A DNA stretch of 64,000 nt. Source: Azolla caroliniana. Lineage: Eukaryota > Polypodiophyta. The notes below the pieces were generated by a model, which was not told the DNA's origin, did no database searches, and worked only from the letters and a program-made list of their open reading frames with translations. Both the position numbers and the translations under genes were made by a program. Where the stretch lies: contig JBHGNT010000003.1 in assembly GCA_043228905.1 (NCBI GenBank), positions 6,200,001-6,264,000 of the forward strand, read 5' to 3'. Position 1 is the first letter of the stretch; each line of letters begins with the position of its first letter. This document shows positions 33,901 to 44,500 of the stretch, in pieces.

Positions 33901-36697
33901 TAAACTGCTAATTACCATTTTAATAATAGCATGGGTCGACCCCAATATGGACATACTGAAACTGGATTTGAGCATGCAAGCATCCATAGTTTCTCCTCCA
34001 CTGGTAGTCCATCTGATTGGAGTGAAGCTTTAGACATTATTGATTCTGGTGTCACTCCTGAACATGTAAGTTTTTTTACTGATTATATAAATAGAAAAAC
34101 AGCATTCAATTCCTTGATGCAAATATGTAAGTGTATTTTTTCCTGACTTTCTATGTAGGCCGTTGAAGGTATGAAGCTGGTTTGCCATGAACTTAATCAA
34201 GCTGGTGCAGATACAGAAGGTTCATCTCTGGATGAAATTTCCAAAGATGCAGATCGTCTTGTGCTCAGTCTAACAAAGAAGGTCGATATATAGCCTATTT
34301 ACTTTGACTTCCATGGTTTGGTTTTACTAATAACCATGTCAGAGACAACTAATTTTTATTTAATGCAGGTAGCGACTACATTTCATCTGGGTCTCGGTGG
34401 TGCATCGTCAAGGTCTTGTAAATATGTGCTTAATACTTTGATGCAAGTAAGTGTGACATCACTTCTCTGAAATGCTTCCAGAATTTCAGACACTTCATTT
34501 ATTGGTGTATTTCAATTCCATGACAGACATTCCAGCTTAAGAAGCTTGCACACCATGTGCATCAAGATACATTAAACAAACTCATAATGGAGCTGCTGCT
34601 GTGGCTCTTGGATGAGCGAGTTCCCCTAATGGATGATGGCAGTCAATTGCTAAAAGCCCTGAATGTTTTGATGCTAAAGATCTTGGTTAGAATTCAACCT
34701 TTATTCTCAAAATTATTGTTAATATTGATGGGTACTTAATACTGTGACTATTTTGACAGGAAAATGCAGATCGAACATCAGCTTTTGTTGTGCTTATACA
34801 ACTATTAAGGCCATTAGATTTATCACGATTTTCTGGTTCAAATTCTGAAGCATCAGCACTCATAAGGAGTCAGAAGTTTTCAGATCTGGTGGTGAAGTGT
34901 TTAATCAAACTAACAAAGGTTACACATAAATCTCCCAGATGTTTTCTACTTCAAAGTTATATGAACTATGAGTATTCACATCTGCATTATATTCCAGGTA
35001 CTAAGTGCAACCATTTATGAAGTTGATTTGGATCGACTTTTGCAAAGCATACATGAATATTTACAAGACTTGGGAATGGAAGAAATACGACGGAGGTTGG
35101 CAACCCCACATAGTTTCTCATGTCTACAGCAAGTCATGTGCTATGTCATCCTTTATGTAGTTTCTTCTTTTTATGGGTAATATTTTGTTTTCATTGAGCA
35201 GGGCAGGCGCAGATGACAAACCACTGAGAATGGTGAAGACTGTTCTTCATGAGCTCGTGAAATTGCGTGGAACTGCTATCAAAGGGCATTTATCAATGGT
35301 TCCTATTGACCTGGAACCACAGCCAATAATTCTTGCATATATTGATTTGAATCTTCAGGTACTTCAGAGTTTGATAATTGCAAATTTAAGTTGAAAACTT
35401 TATTTCAGACATTCTTTTGTAAATGTAAGGAACATTTTGTTTTAACTTATGCGTGTGCTCAGACACTTGCAGCTGCGAGGATGCTAACACCATCTGGTGC
35501 AGTAAGTCAGGGGCATTGGTCTGATTCTGGTCAGAATGGTGCTGCTTCTCCAGTTCCTCATTCTAATGAAGCACAGTTGAAGGTAGAAACACCAAAACCC
35601 TAAATCAGAAAGTTTGATAATTGGTGCATTTTCTCATGGTCTAAAACTGATTTGCTTATGTGCATTTTCTCATGGTCTAAAACAGCAAGAACTTGCTGCT
35701 ATCTTCAAAAAAATTGGTGACAAACAAACGTGTACGATAGGCTTGTATGAGCTCTATCGCATAACACAACTCTATCCGCAGGTGAGTTTTATGATTACTA
35801 TCATTCTTTTCAAATCCACAGGATTTTTTGTCTAACAGTGTTATTGTACATTAGGTGGACATATTTTCACAGTTGCAAAATGCTAGTGAGGCTTTTCGGA
35901 CATATATTCGTGATGGATTGGCACAGGTCATTACCCTTTTCGGCATGCATATCATTTATATGTTAGACTTAGTATTTTAATTGAAAATTTCGTCACCTTT
36001 GAATTGGAATTTTGTATTTCTGAACTCAGATGGAAAAGAATGCTGCGGCAGGAAGAACTCCAGGAAGTTTTCCTGTTGCAACTCCACCACCTGTTTCGTC
36101 ACCTGTTCTCAACTCTCCTAAAATTGCCTTGCCTTCATCACTCAATACAAGATTGCAATCAATGAGACTAGATGGCCAACATCAGGATACAGGTGACCGC
36201 ATGAATGGTAGTAATACACCTCCTGGTTCAGATTTCAGGAAAGAATACCAAAATGCTCGAGCTTTTGCTGGGGTAAATGAGGTCATGTCTAACTTGGGTG
36301 GTGAGTCTGTTTTACGTCGATTCACATGCATATTAGTGATATTATTTGTTTGTCATTCACAAATCAATGTTGGGTCATCAAATTGTTTTTTGAAGGAGAA
36401 GGAAAAATGGATTATGGAGCACCAACACCAGGAACATTAGATGCGATCAGGGAAAGAATGAAAAACATACAAGCAGCGGCTGCAGGAAAGGTTTCTAATG
36501 CTGGGCAATACAGTAATGGATCACCAATGAATGTCTCTCAGAATGTAGTGAATTCACGAGCAATGGATGCTTCTATGATAGAATCTGTATCGCAGAGTGG
36601 AGAAGCAGCCCACCTTCCTCTTGAAGATAAAGCTTTGTCTGGTTTACAAGCGAGAATGGAAAGACTAAAAAGTGGAGCTCTCGGGAATTTCGTATAG
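20004..36697 (+). CDS. MOR1: MOR1/GEM1, XMAP215/Dis1-family microtubule polymerase (54 exons)
   Basis: TOG-domain protein that binds tubulin and promotes microtubule growth in cortical arrays, spindle and phragmoplast (family knowledge). The spliced frame is 6111 nt, 2036 residues, against about 1980 in Arabidopsis. The start is fixed by the family-typical N-terminus DEKLLKEAKKLPWEDRL. Approximate layout: TOG1 1-235, TOG2 275-500, Ser/Gly linker to 585, TOG3 590-820, TOG4 850-1085, linker to 1160, TOG5 1165-1420, C-terminal helical region 1490-1846 with RRRAGADDKPLRMVKTVLHE, a Ser/Pro-rich segment, and an end with GTLDAIRERMKN and LSGLQARMERLK. Leu173 and Glu194 match the positions altered in the Arabidopsis mor1-1 and mor1-2 alleles as I recall them, and are wild type. 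All introns are GT-AG with frame kept at every junction, so the gene looks functional. Exons are listed in the next two entries. Confidence 0.97.
21855..21916 (+). repeat. (GA)n microsatellite in MOR1 intron 2
   Basis: About 31 uninterrupted GA units. Any frame crossing it reads Ser-Leu or Arg-Glu repeats and is not coding. Confidence 0.97.
22799..23170 (+). repeat. Diverged ~241-bp tandem duplication in MOR1 intron 2
   Basis: The segment starting ATGGAATTACTTGGAT near 22799 recurs as ATGGAACTACTGAGAT at 23041, with matching ACAAGTAATCT(T/G)G and later GA(T/C)AT..AAAGTCTA words at the same spacing. Moderately diverged direct repeat. Confidence 0.7.
25935..26206 (+). repeat. ~156-bp tandem duplication in MOR1 intron 11
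   Basis: GTAAAGTCTAAT occurs at 25935 and 26091; both copies continue through TT(T/C)TGTGAATGTCTTTT-like and TATTT(A/T)TGTAGG(T/A)(T/C)CTGACA words at constant spacing. Confidence 0.8.
27389..27700 (+). repeat. ~243-bp duplication of the exon 16/intron 16 junction
   Basis: The end of exon 16 and its splice donor (CCAGCCTTTG/GTAATTTGA at 27389-27407) recur inside intron 16 as CCAGCCTTTTGTAATTTTGA near 27632, followed in both copies by CAGGATATTA.GAAAATATGGAT. The copy keeps a GT and could act as a decoy donor. The true donor is upstream because it preserves the frame into exon 17. Confidence 0.78.
30877..36697 (+). other. MOR1: MOR1 exon map, exons 28-54
   Basis: Continuation: 28 30877-30987; 29 31065-31214; 30 31309-31383; 31 31471-31549; 32 31618-31745; 33 31822-31923; 34 32034-32108; 35 32216-32311; 36 32629-32730; 37 32813-32914; 38 33007-33189; 39 33278-33389; 40 33483-33559; 41 33634-33710; 42 33794-33859; 43 33930-34065; 44 34159-34281; 45 34369-34446; 46 34527-34685; 47 34760-34918; 48 34998-35095; 49 35202-35358; 50 35463-35582; 51 35686-35781; 52 35855-35926; 53 36030-36300; 54 36396-36697, with stop TAG at 36695-36697. 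Least certain are exons 41-43 and 53, in poorly conserved linkers. The total of all exons is exactly divisible by three. Confidence 0.92.
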
Positions 36698-37734
36698 ATT
36701 CTGTTCATATCCACTGGCACCGAAAAATAGTGTGCAAGTAATGCAATATTTCAAAAACGCTCCTTTCTTTCCCTTCAAGTGGGAATATCTATCAGAGGGA
36801 TTATTCTTCCTTTAAATGCAAAGAAAAGGCAGTGAGGCGTGTGCAGCTTCATCTTTGATCATGAAGCAGAGTGAGATGCATCCTTTAAGATGTTGTAAAT
36901 CAATTACTACAACACATTGTTGAGGGGTAGAAAGCTCTTGAAGTTTTTCCTTCTGTATAAATTTTGCTGCCAAATTCGCTATTTTTTGTCCGTGTGTTTG
37001 GTGTGTCTTTCTCCTTCATTGCAAATTGCAGTGAACTCAATGCCATACGTTGAGTCCTACTTCGTAGCTCAGTTGCTTGCATATTATCTAGCTACAGGCT
37101 AAACTTCCATGTACATGTTTTATCCTCAATACAAATTAGTATATGCTACTTTATTATTTTGGAGAGCACATGGAGCTTAATGATTCCATTTATGTGCCCA
37201 AGGTGAAAATATTCTCTTCCTAGGCGACTTTTTGATTTCCTTGTATAGGAATTTTGAAAGCTTTTTGCAGTAATGTTAGTAGCTGAAATAATGCCCCAAT
37301 GTAAAGGTGAAAACAATTCCCTATCATACCCAGGAAACTTTAATTTTCGGCAGGTCTGTAGTAAAGTATGTATGTTCAGTGCTCGCCATCTCTGTTGTGA
37401 GCAATGATCTATATATTTCGTCATTGATTCTCAGACACATTATTAATGGAGGAACATTATTAGTCAGGGATGTGCAAACAGTAACTAAATAATACATGCT
37501 CCCCTTCATTCTAGGATTAGAAATTGCTTGTCCTGTTTCATTTTCGTGCATATAGCGGGGAAATTGAGTTTGCCTATAGCATGATGGAGAAGTAGATAAG
37601 ATTTTATTTAAGACCTGAGAGTTGTCATGTTTGTAAGGTGTTGTGTAAATGTCCTGAACACACAGAGACACTTCATAAAACTATTAAGTGTTTGGATTAT
37701 TTACTAATGAAATCTAACCTCTGAATGTGTTAAT

Positions 37735-37738
<4 letters not shown>
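36698..37738 (+). other. MOR1 3' UTR and downstream DNA
   Basis: No further coding sequence. Candidate polyadenylation words include TAAATAATAC near 37486 and TTAATAAAAT near 37730, but the cleavage site cannot be fixed from sequence alone. Confidence 0.45.
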
Positions 37739-37772
<34 letters not shown>

Positions 37773-38505
37773 GTGAAGACACAATTATATTAATAAATGT
37801 GTGTAAAAACACTACTTATAATGGGTGTGACCATGAAGTATGGTTACCCACTAACTACACTACACTACATGGGTAATAGAACATGTTGAATTGCTAATAG
37901 GATTTCCACTTGCTCCATTAGTACTCCCTTCAACTTTCGCACATATGCTTTCACTCCATGTCTACCATCAAATACAAAAGCGTTGTGTATATTCCAATTA
38001 TGATGCAATCACAAATATCTCAAAAATAGAAAAACAATCTCCATCTTTGACTTTGGGTCCACTTGTGTAAATTGTGCAAACACCCATTGTTTGACTAGGT
38101 GTCAAATAACACCGTGATAAAACTTGCCAAATTTGAGAAGCAATCGGGCATTGTATAAATCGATGAGTACTATCTTTCATTTGAACAGTGCAAAAAAAGC
38201 AATTACCCGTTGCTAGTCCACGACGCTTTAGAGCTAATCCCAAAGGCGATCCTCCAATCAAAACTCTCCAAATGAAGACCTTTGCTACAAGTGGCAATTT
38301 AGAATGCCAACTACGTTGTAAGATTTGCCACCACCCATGATCAGATTTGTGTAATCTCCATTTTTCTTCAACCTTAGATGATAACCATCCAAGAGACTCA
38401 ACAGAGCAATGATACAAAAGATTAGTAGTCACTAGTAACAACGATGTTTGACCCTTTAAACACCAAGCAATCCACGATTGTTCTCCTGTTTGTAGAGGTA
38501 AGGTC
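37739..38505 (-). mobile_element. LINE 3' end (copy E), zf-RVT domain, (GA)n terminus
   Basis: A - strand frame (37998-38633) contains VESLGWLSSKVEEKWRLHK, SKLPLVAKVFIWRVLIGG and CFFCTVQMKDSTHRFIQCP..SQIWQ, a complete zf-RVT-type zinc-binding domain of a plant LINE. The element is 5'-truncated near 38505, where (CT)n starts on +. At its 3' end (left) it stops at a (CT)n tract on +, i.e. (GA)n on the element strand (37739-37769). It is closely similar to copy D over the whole stretch, so both belong to one family distinct from copies A-C. Confidence 0.85.
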
Positions 38506-38530
38506 TCTCTCTCTCTCTCTCTCTCTCTAT

Positions 38531-38735
38531 TTAGATTTGCAAATATAAATGTGTGCACCTGTGCCTGACCATGATTATATTTGTAGATTTGCCAAGGTTC
38601 ACTGATTACAAACACACACACACACTCACTCACTCACTCACTCACTCTCTCTCTAGATTTGCAAATATAAATGTGTGCACCTATGACTGACCATGATTAC
38701 ATATGCAGATTTGCCAAGGTTCACTAATTACATTA
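38531..38735 (+). repeat. ~125-bp direct duplication with (CT)n and (CA)n tracts
   Basis: AGATTTGCAAATATAAATGT starts both copies (near 38531 and 38655). Each continues through GTGTGCACCT and GATTTGCCAAGGTTCACT, with a CA/ACTC/CT microsatellite between them. Confidence 0.85.
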
Positions 38736-38819
38736 AATTGAATTATACATAATTTGTCTGTATTCAATCACAATCTTGCACTTGCCTACTGATGGTATAT
38801 CTTCACACACACACACACA

Positions 38820-39010
38820 CAAATCTACCTATCTATCTTATGTAGGGAGAGGGACATCTTGTTATGCCATTAGAAAACCTGATCCCCACATACTTTAACA
38901 TCCAGAAATTCCACATAAGAATACCTTTCAACTTCATCATATAGGCTTTCATTCTTTGTTTGTTATCAAACATGAAAGCATTATGCAACCTTGAACATAT
39001 TGAGAAAAAA
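38820..39010 (-). mobile_element. Decayed LINE 3' remnant (copy F)
   Basis: A - strand frame reads RLHNAFMFDNKQRMKAYMMK and LKGILMWNFWMLKYVG, aligning with MRNAFVFDGRHGLKAYLRKV and KGVLMCQFSLLEQVE of copy D downstream of its zinc-binding domain. Only this C-terminal piece survives. Confidence 0.6.
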
Positions 39011-39114
39011 CCTATTATTGAGGGTCGAGGTCTCAAATAATAAAGGGTCAGAAGTTGAAGTATTTATTAGATTCTTTCTCTCTATCTCTCTTTCTTTGAG
39101 TATCACACTTTGAT

Positions 39115-39335
39115 ACAATGCTCTGCCTTTGATCATATTCGACCATACTTTCCACATCTCTTCGATCGAGCCCAATCCTTGCATGAATTCCTCTCACAAC
39201 CACAATGTGCACTCTCAATTGCAACATTCATTGGTAAAGTTCTTAAACATCGAGAGTCGCTACTCACTTTCACATGTATCACGTGAAATGTAATATTTTT
39301 GGTCTCATAGGTCATATTTGACCTCCGAAAACAAT
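39115..39335 (-). repeat. Dispersed repeat R1, copy 3
   Basis: Complete - strand member of the R1 family, very close to copy 2 and retaining the 3' half copy 2 lacks (TGTGAGAGGAATTCATGCAA to GATCAAAGGCAGAG). Its 5' edge abuts the (GA)n terminus of LINE copy D. Confidence 0.8.
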
Positions 39336-41565
39336 AATATAATCTCTCTCTCTCTCTTGGTGAGAACACAGTTATATTAATAAATGTGTGTATAAACACT
39401 ACTTACAATGGAGTATGGTTACCCACTAACTACACTACATGGGTAGTGGAACATGTTGAATTGCCAATAAGCAAGGCAAACACTCCACTGACGAAATAAT
39501 TTCCACTTGCTCCAATAAAGAAAATTGGCACATTAGTACTCCTTTAACCTTTCGTAGATATGCTTTCAGTCCATGTCTACCATCAAATACAAAAGCATTG
39601 CGCATGTTCCAATTATGACCTAATCCCCAATATCTCATAAATAGAAAAACGATTTCCATCTCTAATATTGTGCAAACACCCACTATCTAGGTGTGAAATA
39701 ACACCATGATAAAACTTGCCAAATTTGAGAATTGTAATTCCAAATCTGACAAGTGCAAAAAAAGCAATCACTCCTTGCTAGTCCACGACGCTTTAGAGCT
39801 AATCCCAAAGGCAATCCTCCAATCAAAACTCTCCAAATGAAAAACCTTTGCTACAAGTGGCAATTTAGATTTGCCACCACCCATGATTAGGTTTGTGTAT
39901 ATTCCATTCTTCTTCAGCCTTAGATGATAACCATCCAAGAGACTCAACAACGCAATGATACAAAAGATTAGTAGTCACTTGTAACGACAACGTTTGACCC
40001 CGTAAAAACCAATCAATCCGCGGTTGTTCTCCTATTTGTAGAGGTAAGGGACCTTGCATCAATGCAATATTTTGTAGTTATTGCCAAATAAACGTATAAT
40101 TAGGCGGGATGCGTAATAATTGTCGTGCTTCAACAAACTCCAAAATTCTTTGAGATGGAGCCTCAACTATATCTCCCACCTCTTTGACCCCCAAACAAAA
40201 TAAATGATTGGGAGCACAATCTCTCCTTTCCTGGCCAACATAATAAACAAGAAGACACAAGTAACTCTTTTTGCAAAGAATTATAATGCTCTCTACTAGA
40301 TGATGGTTTCCTTACACATAACAAAAGTGCTTCTTACCATGAGGTAACCAAGTGTTAAACACATGAAGAGCTTGAAATCCTAAGTGAAATACATCCATTC
40401 AGTAATTGCCATCATGAAGCCTTAATCGTTGTCCTCCCATGTGTTAAACCCTTGTTCTCAATGAAATGTTGAACAATAGATATCCATGGTTGTGAGTTTG
40501 AACACATGTCTTGTAATAATGAAAATCAATGAGCCATCATATGCATAGATAAGTTCAATATTCCATCTCCTCCCCAAGCGCTTAGGGGTTGCTAGACGAT
40601 TCCACGCAACCCAAGTGATTCCCCTCTTATCCTTCTTCTTCCACAACAAACATCTAAGAGGTTGCAAAATTGAATGCAAAGCTTTCTTTGTCCATGGCAA
40701 CAATGGCAAGTAATATAATATCATGGGTTCCATAATACATGGTACAACCTTCCACCGTACATGTAATGGCCAAGATTGTGACTTCCAATACATGAACTTA
40801 TCCCTCAACTTACTAAACATCCATTCAATCAATTGACCATTTGTAACATTCATTCCCAATGGATAACCCAAGTGTCGAAAAATAGAGTCTTTCTTCACCA
40901 CGGATCCTTGCCATTCTAAACATTCAAAATCTCATTCAGTACATGATATGAGACTAGACTTCCTCCAGTGAATATGTAATCGGGAACCAATTTGCAAGCA
41001 TCCCCTTCTCAAGATTCTCTTGTAAGGCTTGTAGAAACATGAAAGAATCATCACCCAAAGTTGTTGCTACTAGTTGCCCTCCAGACGGAAGGTGTAGATC
41101 CGCAATGTCACCATTTGTTGCAAGCCTTCATAGCATCACTAACAAGGGATGAGTAACTATATCAAACAACAATGGGCTAAGAGGGCATCCTTGACGAACG
41201 GATCTTGCGAGGGCAATATCTGATGTAACTCCCCCATTAAACATTACTTGAGACACCACATCTTGTCTTAATAAAAAAAATGAGGCGAGACATACGAGGT
41301 CCAAAGCCCATTATATGCATTAACCTAGAAACAAAGTTCCAATTAACATGATCATAAGCTTTCTGCAAATCTAATTGCACCATAATCAATTCTTGATGAG
41401 TGTTTCGAGCATAATCCATGGCCATTTGAACATTCAACATATTATGAAATATATTCCTACCTCCAATAAAACCATATTGGGCGGGATGTATCAAGTTTGG
41501 CAAATAGTTTTGTAATCTATTTGGCAAGACCTTTGTAAATACCTTTGTAAAATGTGGTCTTAGAA
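39336..41565 (-). mobile_element. LINE (copy D), RT to 3' end, (GA)n terminus
   Basis: Minus-strand LINE. Reverse transcriptase with HPAQYGFIGGRNIFHN and LDLQKAYDHVNW (41237-41527), then SVRQGCPLSPLL and a degenerate FADD box reading LGDDSFMFL (41020-41220), a thumb region with FRHLGYPLGMNVTNGQLIE (40458-40901) and a decayed zf-RVT region with LPLVAKVF and VESLGWLSSKAEEEW (39768-40062). Numerous stops and frame breaks; 5'-truncated near 41565. The 3' terminus on its own strand is ...TTCTCACCAA followed by (GA)n, as in copy E. Confidence 0.85.
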
Positions 41566-44500
41566 GACATTAACATATCATCTTATTTTTATTCTCTCTT
41601 TGTCTCTCAAAAGTAGAATATATAGTAAAATGATATTACAATATGTAAGCATATAGAAGACTGAATATTTTCAAACAATATAAACCCTCTTTTTATTTTT
41701 ATTTTTCCAAAAAAATATAAACCCTCTTAAGTGTCCAATTTTCCCATACTCCAATTCCTACCATAGACACTAATGTTTAAAGGCAAACACCTACAAATAC
41801 TTTTTAGAACAAAAAATAGGTGGATGTTTAACAAACCTCAAAAAAACACCTCGGGATTTGCTTAGTCAAAACTAGAGAAACTCATGTTTAGCGTTGGTGT
41901 ATTGCAATGTGGATTCTCCATTCTCAAAAGGTGGATTCTACTTTAAAGATCGCAATTAAGCTCAAAGATAGTGGATAGATGTCATTAAAGATGAGACGAA
42001 GGCAAATGTCACGTTAGCAAAAGAGGTTGAACTCAATCATTTAAAGTTGAATTAAAGAACTGGTGGGTTGAAGTAGTCAAGGAGGAATGAAAACTAGATA
42101 GTAATGATAAAGAATTTGGTGTAACTAAGTAATAAGTACACAGAACAACTCAAACTTGTACAAACTATGATAGAATAAGAGTGAATGATGCATGAAAAAA
42201 ACCCTTTTCACTTTTGGAACCAAGTGATAGGACTCATTGTTGAGGAGGAAGGAAATTTTTGTACGAAGCTTGGACTTGGTAAGGAAGAAGCAACCGATGT
42301 TCACCATGCAATTGGGAGCAAGGAAAGATATCGCTAGGGCTTGAGCACTAATATTACATGTTTTGATTAATGAAGAACGCAAGAACATGGTTTATTTTAC
42401 CCAGAAAGACAAGGGCTACCCAAACCCTAAAAAACTTCACTATCCAACCTTGCCCAAACATGGCCAACAACATGATACTAGTCCAATGTATCTATCTAAT
42501 CGGATGTATCTACCTAATGGAACATCTAGTAGTAAACTACAAAAGAAGGTGAGTAACTAGCTTAACGTGTCATTATCCCATAGTTAGACACTATATTAGT
42601 AAGCAAACAACTATAGAGGTAGATTGTACTTAGTAGATAGAGATCCATGAGTCTATTTATTCCTCTCATTAAATCAGCATTTGTAATAGTGGTACATTTA
42701 TTCTCTGATTCTTATCATCATCTTGATTAATCGAAACAGATCTCGACATTTACAATGTTAATAGTTATGATGGAATAGGTCATTCATTAACATAGAAGTT
42801 ATATTGTTATCACGATTCACACACATACCTACACACACTCTCTCGTTCTCTCCCCCTATAAGCTAGTGGAAACTCATTTTGTAAATGTTAAGGATCTCTC
42901 AATGACTGTCATTTAGACACAAGCACACTCCTTAATCCATCAACTGCCAAATTTTCTAGTATACCCCATACCTTAGTGATCATTGTTTTACCAAACATAC
43001 AAAATCAAGACACCAAATTCTTGGGTATGCCTTGAAAACATTCGTACCACGAAAGATGCATGACGAACTTTATCAAAAGCGAACCTTCGCGAAGACTACA
43101 AAAAATTAGGTGTACAAGCGAATGAGACAACAAATGTATGCATGTGAGGAAGCATGATATTGATATTTAAAACTTTTCCTGAGCAAAGATTGTGGTTGGC
43201 CATTGCTTGGTGATGTATAGAGAAACCCATCACTTGACATTAGACCCTTGATCAAGGATGCAAAGTATGACATTCTTATGTAGAAATATTTTATCATGTT
43301 GTTCGTCAACCAACCATGCCATAATAATTAGAGTCTTCCCTATTATATCTACCTTCACCTCAATAAAGGTTAAGAAGTCATTCAATTATTATATCTTTCT
43401 TTCTTTGACACAAATGGATCAATCTCAAATCGACCAATTCAAGGGGAGAAATGACACTATGCAATTTACTAATACATGTTGTGTTGCCTTTGAATATTGG
43501 TAGTGAAGCTTTTCCCACCTTACACATGGTAAGAGGAAGATCAAAATATCAAACCTATCATGGTTGTAAAGGTAACATAATTTGTGAGTAGAAGCATGTC
43601 AGATGAAGATAAAGCCTCGAATGAGAGAATTTGATCACTTGTAATGAAATTCGCACTGAATTCAATTTATGTTTCCTCATTTATGAAGGGTAGAATTGAA
43701 CTTTTCAATACTAATATGGGTAGTTTTAATACTATCATGTTATGAGGGTTCCCTTTTTAAGGAAGTCATTAGTTTCACATATTTATATATATCACAATCC
43801 ATCATTAAAATGTATTGTACAATGTGTATTGTAACTACTTTCATATATTTATATATTTGAAGGTAAATCGTAAGAAATAGAATATGTAATTACCTCACAC
43901 GATTCTTTGGTAAGGAGCTTGACTACTCCAAGCGACCCGAATCTCAATGTCAATCAATGTAGTGTGGGGGTTCCATTTTATATGCTCGCTTGGTGAGTTA
44001 TGATACTATATTTTCTCAAAATCACACACTCTCACTCCGAGCTTAGGAAATAGTATTAACTAAGAAACTAGTTGAGAATTGTCCTACGATTACAAAAGAC
44101 GTCCATGGGGAAAGTGTCGTATATTGGAGGTGTGGTCTCTGGTATCTACTTTTGCAACTTTGGATGCTCATGATTCCTCGATTTGTGATGGATGATAATC
44201 TACATTTAATGATGAGCATTCAAGGAGCAACCTAAATAGAGTCACTCATATGTGTACAGATTTTCTAAGATGGAAATAGAAGAATAACCTTGAATATGCT
44301 CATTCAACCTTTTTAGTTAATGTCATACATACATAAGAACAAGATAAGTTAGTGTCTTGCACACATTTTTCTACACATACTTGGTTTGAAGTTTGAACTT
44401 TCAAGAACCGGTACCACACTTAAATGCGACACAAAAGTGTCATTAATTGACCTTGGACTTTCATTGCTATTACACTTTTGTATGATGCACATTACTTTCT

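Noticed and set aside
37061-37085. Box A-like GTAGCTCAGTTG downstream of MOR1
   Set aside because: No box B follows within 100 bp; likely chance.
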